A DNA stretch of 13,548 nucleotides, taken from positions 1 through 13,548 of the forward strand of contig CAIVDH010000340.1 in NCBI GenBank assembly GCA_903904635.1, in the 5' to 3' direction. Shown piece after piece: positions 9,545 to 13,548 of this stretch. How positions within the stretch are numbered: position 1 is the stretch's first letter; every line of letters begins with the position of its first letter. The notes under the pieces are model-generated. The model did not search any database. It was not told the DNA's origin and saw only the letters and a program-made list of their open reading frames with translations. The position numbers and the translations under genes were made by a program. Origin of the DNA: an uncultured Burkholderiales bacterium. GTDB taxonomy: Bacteria > Pseudomonadota > Gammaproteobacteria > Burkholderiales > Burkholderiaceae_D.

Positions 9545-11032
9545 ATGAATGAACTAAATCTGATTCCGGCAACGACTGAAATTTTTCTGGCGTTGGCCAT
9601 CATGGCCATTTTGGTTGTGGGCCTGTTTATCAAAGAAGATAAGCAGCCTGCCAGCCATGTGCTGTCACTGATCGTGCTGGGTATTTGTGCATTGCTTTCG
9701 CTCACGAGTTTTAATTCCGGAGTTACAAGCTACTCGCTGAGCAACATGTTTGTTTCAGACCCTATGGCTAGTCTGCTTAAAATCTTCGCCTGCCTGGCAA
9801 CAGCAATGACCCTGGTTTATTCGCGCCAGTACACCACAGATCGCGGCATGCTGAGCGGCTCGCTAAGTGGTGAGTTTTATGTGTTGGCCTTACTGACTTT
9901 GCTTGGGCAAATGATCATGATTTCCGGGAATAATTTCCTGATCATTTATCTGGGTCTTGAGTTAATGTCGCTGTCTTTGTATGCGCTGGTTGCTTTGCGC
10001 CGCGATCATGCCTTGTCGACCGAAGCGTCGATGAAATACTTTGTGCTGGGTGCCTTGGCATCAGGCTTTATGTTGTACGGTATTTCGATGTTGTATGGTG
10101 CAACTGGCTCACTTGATCTGACCGCGGTGGCTATTGCGACTGCATCAGGCGCCGCCAACAAGACTGTGTTGATCTTTGGTTTAGTGTTTTTGGTTGCTGG
10201 GCTGGCTTTTAAATTAGGCACGGCGCCATTTCATATGTGGGTGCCTGATGTGTATCAGGGCTCGCCGACATCCGTTACCTTGTTACTTGGCGCTGCGCCA
10301 AAACTGGCGGCGTTTGCTATCTGCATGCGCTTACTGGTTGAAGGTTTAGGAACGATAGCAGCAGACTGGCAGCAAATGCTGGTTGTGATGGCGGTGGCAT
10401 CCATGGCCATTGGTAACATCACCGCAATTGCGCAGACCAATATCAAGCGCATGCTCGCCTATTCAACGATTTCTCAAATGGGTTTCATGCTGCTGGGATT
10501 ATTGTCCGGCGTGTATGCGGGCAGTACTGCGGATGCGATGGCAAATGCTTACAGTTCATCCATGTTTTATGCGCTGACATATGTGTTTACGACACTGGGT
10601 AGTTTTGGCGTAATCATGCTGTTATCCAGAAAAGGATTTGAAGCTGACAATCTGGATGATTTTAAAGGTCTCAGTCAGCGTAGCCCCTGGTTCGCTGCAG
10701 TGATGATGGTTTTTCTACTTTCATTGGCAGGGGTGCCGCCTATGGTTGGCTTCTATGCCAAGCTTTCTGTGCTACAGGCGGTGTTGGCAACAGGTCAAAT
10801 CTGGTTAGCGCTGGTAGCCGTGCTGTTTTCTCTGGTAGGTGCGTATTATTATCTGCGCGTGATCAAGCTCATGTACTTTGATGCGCCATTAGACAATAGC
10901 CCCATCCATGTTGATCGCAGCATGCAGATGACGCTCTCAGCCAATGGACTCGCTGTGCTATTAATAGGCATATTTCCAGGCCCATTAATGGCCGTCTGTG
11001 CTTATGCCATTACGCGGGCACTGGCTTCCTGA
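9545..11032 (+). CDS. nuoN: NADH-quinone oxidoreductase subunit N
   Basis: Proximal antiporter-like proton-pumping subunit of complex I, 495 residues, all-helical membrane protein. Channel residues are seen at a constant offset of +6 from E. coli: Glu139 (GLELMS), Lys164 (ASMKYF), Lys223 ([12 protein letters not shown]) and Lys253 (APKLAAF). Lys406 in [10 protein letters not shown] is the C-terminal channel lysine (E. coli Lys395). The ATG at 9545 has a good site, GAAGG at 9531-9535, with 9-base spacing, 23 bases after nuoM. It is the last intact nuo gene and ends with TGA. Downstream, a decayed small gene separates it from the NUDIX gene. Confidence 0.97.
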   Translation: MNELNLIPATTEIFLALAIMAILVVGLFIKEDKQPASHVLSLIVLGICALLSLTSFNSGVTSYSLSNMFVSDPMASLLKIFACLATAMTLVYSRQYTTDRGMLSGSLSGEFYVLALLTLLGQMIMISGNNFLIIYLGLELMSLSLYALVALRRDHALSTEASMKYFVLGALASGFMLYGISMLYGATGSLDLTAVAIATASGAANKTVLIFGLVFLVAGLAFKLGTAPFHMWVPDVYQGSPTSVTLLLGAAPKLAAFAICMRLLVEGLGTIAADWQQMLVVMAVASMAIGNITAIAQTNIKRMLAYSTISQMGFMLLGLLSGVYAGSTADAMANAYSSSMFYALTYVFTTLGSFGVIMLLSRKGFEADNLDDFKGLSQRSPWFAAVMMVFLLSLAGVPPMVGFYAKLSVLQAVLATGQIWLALVAVLFSLVGAYYYLRVIKLMYFDAPLDNSPIHVDRSMQMTLSANGLAVLLIGIFPGPLMAVCAYAITRALAS

Positions 11033-11055
11033 TCTTTACAGATTTATAGAGAGCT

Positions 11056-11125
11056 GTGAAAAGCGTTTCCTCAGCATGGCTGATTATTATTCTGCTGGCG
11101 CTATTTGCGCCTTCGTCGTGATTGA
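11056..11125 (+). pseudogene. Remnant of a DUF2818-family small membrane protein gene (internal deletion)
   Basis: In Burkholderiales a gene of about 100 codons for a DUF2818 membrane protein of unknown function commonly sits just after nuoN (from memory of the family). Here a GTG at 11056, after the purine-rich AGAGAG, opens a 21-codon frame VKSVSSAWLIIILLALFA that resembles the family N-terminus, ending at TGA 11119-11121. In the next frame, 11096-11125 reads WRYLRLRRD followed by TGA, resembling the family C-terminus (WRYL plus basic residues). The two meet at CTGGCGCTA (11095-11103), which can encode both the N-terminal LAL and the C-terminal WRY. The simplest reading is a deletion of about 75-85 codons between short matching sequences, leaving the ends out of frame. 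The gene is non-functional unless the short peptide itself matters. Confidence 0.68.
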
Positions 11126-11174
11126 TTGTTAGTTTATTCATCGCTGCGATTAATTTTTCAAGGCGGATTGTAGT

Positions 11175-11741
11175 ATGGACAAGCATCTGAAAGAAACGCT
11201 GGTCAGTGGTGAAACTGTTTACGACGGAAAATTTCTACAAGTTCGCAAAGATATCGTCTGCCTGCCAGATGGCAAACATACGGCTCGCGAATATTTTCGA
11301 CATCCCGGCGCTGTAGTGGTACTGCCGTTATTTGAAGATGGCACCGTTTTGTTGGAGCGACAGTTTCGCTATCCTCCCAATCAAGTATTTATTGAATTCC
11401 CAGCCGGTAAACTGGAAGTGGATGAAGATCCACTCTTGTGCGCAAAGCGTGAGCTGCGTGAAGAAACCGGATACTCTGCCAGCCAATGGCAATTTGTTTG
11501 TACCATTCATAATGCCATAGCGTATTCAGATGAACATCTTGAGCTTTATCTTGCGCGTGGTTTGCAACTCGGTGAAAGTCAGCTTGATGATGGTGAGTTT
11601 TTAGATGTCTTTACTTTACCTTTTGCTGAGCTGATGGAATGGATCAGACTAGGCAAGGTGACGGACGTTAAAACCATGATAGGTGCATTCTGGCTAGACA
11701 AGATAATGCGTGGCGAGTGGAAGCCTGCTGGCTCTGTCTGA
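11175..11741 (+). CDS. NUDIX hydrolase, ADP-ribose pyrophosphatase type
   Basis: Cytosolic hydrolase that probably cleaves ADP-ribose to AMP and ribose 5-phosphate, clearing a reactive NAD breakdown product. The substrate is inferred from subfamily likeness. The 188-residue protein has a perfect Nudix box at residues 78-100 (G-x5-E-x7-REL-x-EE-x-GY), with the metal-binding Glu93, Glu96 and Glu97. It is preceded by the subfamily stretch RQFRYPPNQVFIEFPAGKL. The N-terminal YDGKFLQVRKD strand is typical of the ADP-ribose group. The ATG at 11175 follows AAGGCGG (from 11160) at a rather long spacing. The gene lies on the same strand as nuo after the DUF2818 remnant and may be transcribed with it, as no clear promoter is visible. 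It ends with TGA 9 bases before the terminator. Confidence 0.9.
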   Translation: MDKHLKETLVSGETVYDGKFLQVRKDIVCLPDGKHTAREYFRHPGAVVVLPLFEDGTVLLERQFRYPPNQVFIEFPAGKLEVDEDPLLCAKRELREETGYSASQWQFVCTIHNAIAYSDEHLELYLARGLQLGESQLDDGEFLDVFTLPFAELMEWIRLGKVTDVKTMIGAFWLDKIMRGEWKPAGSV

Positions 11742-11749
11742 AGATATAA

Positions 11750-11779
11750 AAAAAGCCCGTTTAAAAAAACGGGCTTTTT
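11750..11779. terminator. Bidirectional intrinsic terminator between NUDIX gene and rne
   Basis: Perfect 13-bp inverted repeat: arms 11750-11762 (AAAAAGCCCGTTT) and 11767-11779 (AAACGGGCTTTTT), with a 4-base A loop at 11763-11766. It has a GC-rich core flanked by A and T runs, so it gives a hairpin followed by U residues when read from either strand. It closes the nuo-NUDIX transcript on + and rne on -, whose stops flank it at 11741 and 11800. Confidence 0.9.
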
Positions 11780-11799
11780 CCTTTATGGCAGCGAAAAAC

Positions 11800-13548
11800 T
11801 TAGCGCTGCGTTTCGATTTGCACCAATGGCTCATCCGGTGCTTGTGGTGTGATCTTACGCTGACGCGGTGCATGCGGAGCTGGTGACGCTACTGCCGTCT
11901 GCTGAACTGCTGCCATCTTTGCTGGATTGGTCACTGCCATCGTCAATCCTGCGGCCTTCAGCACTTCTTCCAGTTCAACTTTGGGTTGTACTGGCTTAGG
12001 TGTGGGCGCATGAACGACTGCTGCAGGTACGGCAACAACAGGGCTCACTGGTTCAGCTACTGGCGCTTTAGTAATAACGACGGGCTCTGAGCTCACCGGT
12101 ATAACGACTGGCGCAATCACTGGAGCAATGGCCTCAGGTTGAACCGGCGCAGTTACAGCGGCAACGATCACTTCAGGCGTAGGTGCAACCACTGGTGCTG
12201 GTACGTGACCCAGAGCAGACCCAGGCTCTGATGTGACAATGTCATCTGCCGCATTTCTGGCCGCAGGAGTGACTTCTGCAACAACATGCTCAGTAACATG
12301 CGTAGCGACATGAGTAGCCTCAGCATGCGCCTGGAATGCAGTAGCTTCGCCACTAGCCTCTGTATCGCCCTCATCACCTGATTGCGTATCAGTCTGATCA
12401 CGATCACGGCGATTACGGTTGCGACCACCACGACGGCGACGACGACGCGGTTGATCGTCTCCTTCAACAGCCTGACCTTCAACCGGGCTAAGCAAGAGCT
12501 CTTCCTGTATCAACTCGCCATTCGTTTCTTGCGGCACTACAGGAGCAATCAGATTTTCTTCTGATGCGACTAGCTGTTCCTTGCGGTTTTCGCGTGGTGG
12601 ACGAGGTGTGCGTTCGCGGCGAGCTTCGCCACCTTCGCGGGGCTCACGTGGCTCACGGGGTTCGCGAGGTTCACGCGGCGGTTTTGGTGTGCGGGTTGTT
12701 GATGGTTCTTTAGGTTCGCGAGCCTCGGCAACAGGTGCGGAAGCTTTATCTTCCGATTTATTGTCACGTCCGCCACGCCCACCACGTCCACGGCCACGAG
12801 GCGAACGACCTGAACGTTCGCCGCTGCGTTCGCGCGTTGGTGATTTGGCTGCTACTTCAGGAGCTGCTGCTGCCGGCTTCTGACGGAACAGACCAAACAG
12901 TTTGGACAAGAAACCTTCGCCGGCAGTATTTAGCACGGCCGCTTCAGCAGGCCGCCTGTCTACGATAGGTGCAGGCTGATCAGGTGTAATGGATTTGACC
13001 ACCGCTTCCTGTCTAGGCTTGGCATCTTCTTTTTGACCTTTGCTGTAACCGATATCGGTATCAGCTTGTTCTGCCAGCGAATAACTAGCTTGCATGTCTT
13101 CAAGTCGCGGATCATCGTGCTTGAGTCGTTCAAGTTTGTAATGCGGTGTCTCAAGGTACTTGTTAGGAATAAGTATGGCGGTAACACGATGGCGGGTTTC
13201 AATCTTCAGAATTTCACCGCGTTTTTCATTCAGCAAGAACGCTGCCACATCGACAGGTACCTGAACATGAATAGCCGCTGAATTTTCCTTCATTGCCTCT
13301 TCCTGAATGATGCGCAGGACTTGCAGTGCGGAAGATTCCGTATCACGTATATGGCCGGTGCCATTGCAGCGAGGGCAGGTTACATGACTGCCTTCGGATA
13401 ATGAAGGACGCAGCCGCTGGCGTGATAATTCCATCAGGCCAAAGCGCGATATCTTGCCCATTTGTACACGGGCACGATCATAGTGCAGCGAATCTTTCAG
13501 GCGGGTTTCAATTTCGCGCTGGTTTTTCGAATTCTCCATGTCGATGAA
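11800..13548 (-). CDS. rne: Ribonuclease E, C-terminal part (N-terminus outside window)
   Basis: Endoribonuclease that starts mRNA decay and matures rRNA and tRNA; core of the degradosome at the inner membrane. The frame is open to the window edge and begins at FIDMENSKNQRE inside the catalytic DNase I-like subdomain, so the ATG at 13539-13537 is internal and roughly 350 residues are missing. The fragment has 582 residues. The Zn-link CPRCNGTG (Cys58 and Cys61 of the fragment, near 13358-13377) and the small domain through NEKRGEILKIETRHR are well conserved, ending near 13105. The remaining ~435 residues are disordered: three Arg-rich blocks (about 12750-12845, 12590-12720 and 12395-12452), a Pro/Val/Ala-rich part (about 11985-12300), and a more ordered-looking end with EVLKAAGLTMAVTNPAK and a terminal EPLVQIETQR. 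The Arg-rich blocks probably bind RNA or degradosome partners. RNase G is excluded by the long tail. Confidence 0.95.
   Translation of the reverse strand, partial: FIDMENSKNQREIETRLKDSLHYDRARVQMGKISRFGLMELSRQRLRPSLSEGSHVTCPRCNGTGHIRDTESSALQVLRIIQEEAMKENSAAIHVQVPVDVAAFLLNEKRGEILKIETRHRVTAILIPNKYLETPHYKLERLKHDDPRLEDMQASYSLAEQADTDIGYSKGQKEDAKPRQEAVVKSITPDQPAPIVDRRPAEAAVLNTAGEGFLSKLFGLFRQKPAAAAPEVAAKSPTRERSGERSGRSPRGRGRGGRGGRDNKSEDKASAPVAEAREPKEPSTTRTPKPPREPREPREPREPREGGEARRERTPRPPRENRKEQLVASEENLIAPVVPQETNGELIQEELLLSPVEGQAVEGDDQPRRRRRRGGRNRNRRDRDQTDTQSGDEGDTEASGEATAFQAHAEATHVATHVTEHVVAEVTPAARNAADDIVTSEPGSALGHVPAPVVAPTPEVIVAAVTAPVQPEAIAPVIAPVVIPVSSEPVVITKAPVAEPVSPVVAVPAAVVHAPTPKPVQPKVELEEVLKAAGLTMAVTNPAKMAAVQQTAVASPAPHAPRQRKITPQAPDEPLVQIETQR
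12641..12676 (-). repeat. Tandem 9-base repeat coding for four Glu-Pro-Arg units in RNase E
   Basis: Four consecutive 9-base units on the + strand, GGCTCACGT, GGCTCACGG, GGTTCGCGA and GGTTCACGC, read on the - strand as repeated Arg-Glu-Pro codons in the disordered tail of rne. Units differ mostly at third codon positions, which suggests an older expansion kept in frame. The 9-base length means unit gain or loss would not shift the frame. Confidence 0.85.

Noticed and set aside
11126..11155. Possible sigma-70 promoter for the NUDIX gene (TTGTTA, 18 bases, TTAATT)
   Set aside because: The match to both boxes is weak and the area is AT-rich by chance after the DUF2818 remnant. I could not support it over read-through from nuoN.
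12581..12883. 100-residue Gly/Arg/Ser-rich open frame on the + strand
   Set aside because: It mirrors the Arg/Pro-rich, GC-biased tail of rne on the opposite strand. Repeats there keep several frames open by composition alone.
1..13548. A hidden mobile element, CRISPR array, defence island or other new system
   Set aside because: Every stretch over 150 bases is covered by a known housekeeping gene. There are no spaced repeats, transposase motifs, integrase genes or tRNA-like attachment sites.

Overview
The window is a stretch of betaproteobacterial housekeeping chromosome, most like Burkholderiales and probably near Oxalobacteraceae. This rests on the gene order nuoF-G-H-I-J-K-L-M-N followed by a NUDIX hydrolase, on the style of the Nuo proteins (for example the His-rich loop of NuoL), on the long Arg/Pro-rich tail of RNase E, and on a roughly balanced base composition. 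The family-level placement is inference from remembered protein features, not from a search.

Positions 1-11032 hold the distal part of a respiratory complex I (NADH:quinone oxidoreductase) operon, all on the + strand and tightly packed. The 3' part of nuoF comes first (NADH/FMN/4Fe-4S subunit, cut by the window edge). Then come nuoG (Fe-S electron wire), nuoH (quinone-site membrane subunit), nuoI (two 4Fe-4S clusters), nuoJ and nuoK (small membrane subunits), and nuoL, nuoM and nuoN (antiporter-like proton-pumping subunits). Electrons pass from NADH through F, G and I to quinone at the H interface, and J-N couple this to proton translocation. The promoter and nuoA-E lie upstream of the window.

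Two things break the ordinary picture. First, nuoL carries a single in-frame TAA at 7215-7217 in the middle of an otherwise intact 674-codon reading frame. It sits where the family normally has Glu, so one G-to-T change explains it. Second, the 142-bp gap after nuoN holds what looks like an internally deleted DUF2818-family gene: the N-terminal codons run into the C-terminal codons in a different frame, apparently joined at a short shared sequence.

Positions 11175-11741 encode an intact NUDIX hydrolase of the ADP-ribose pyrophosphatase type. A strong hairpin at 11750-11779 ends it and also serves the convergent gene. Positions 11800-13548 on the - strand are the 3' part of rne (RNase E): the end of the catalytic domain with the zinc-link cysteines, then a long disordered Arg/Pro-rich tail.

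I see no tRNA, rRNA, CRISPR array, insertion sequence or phage gene, and nothing that looks like a new multi-gene system. The interest lies in the two gene lesions and the RNase E tail.
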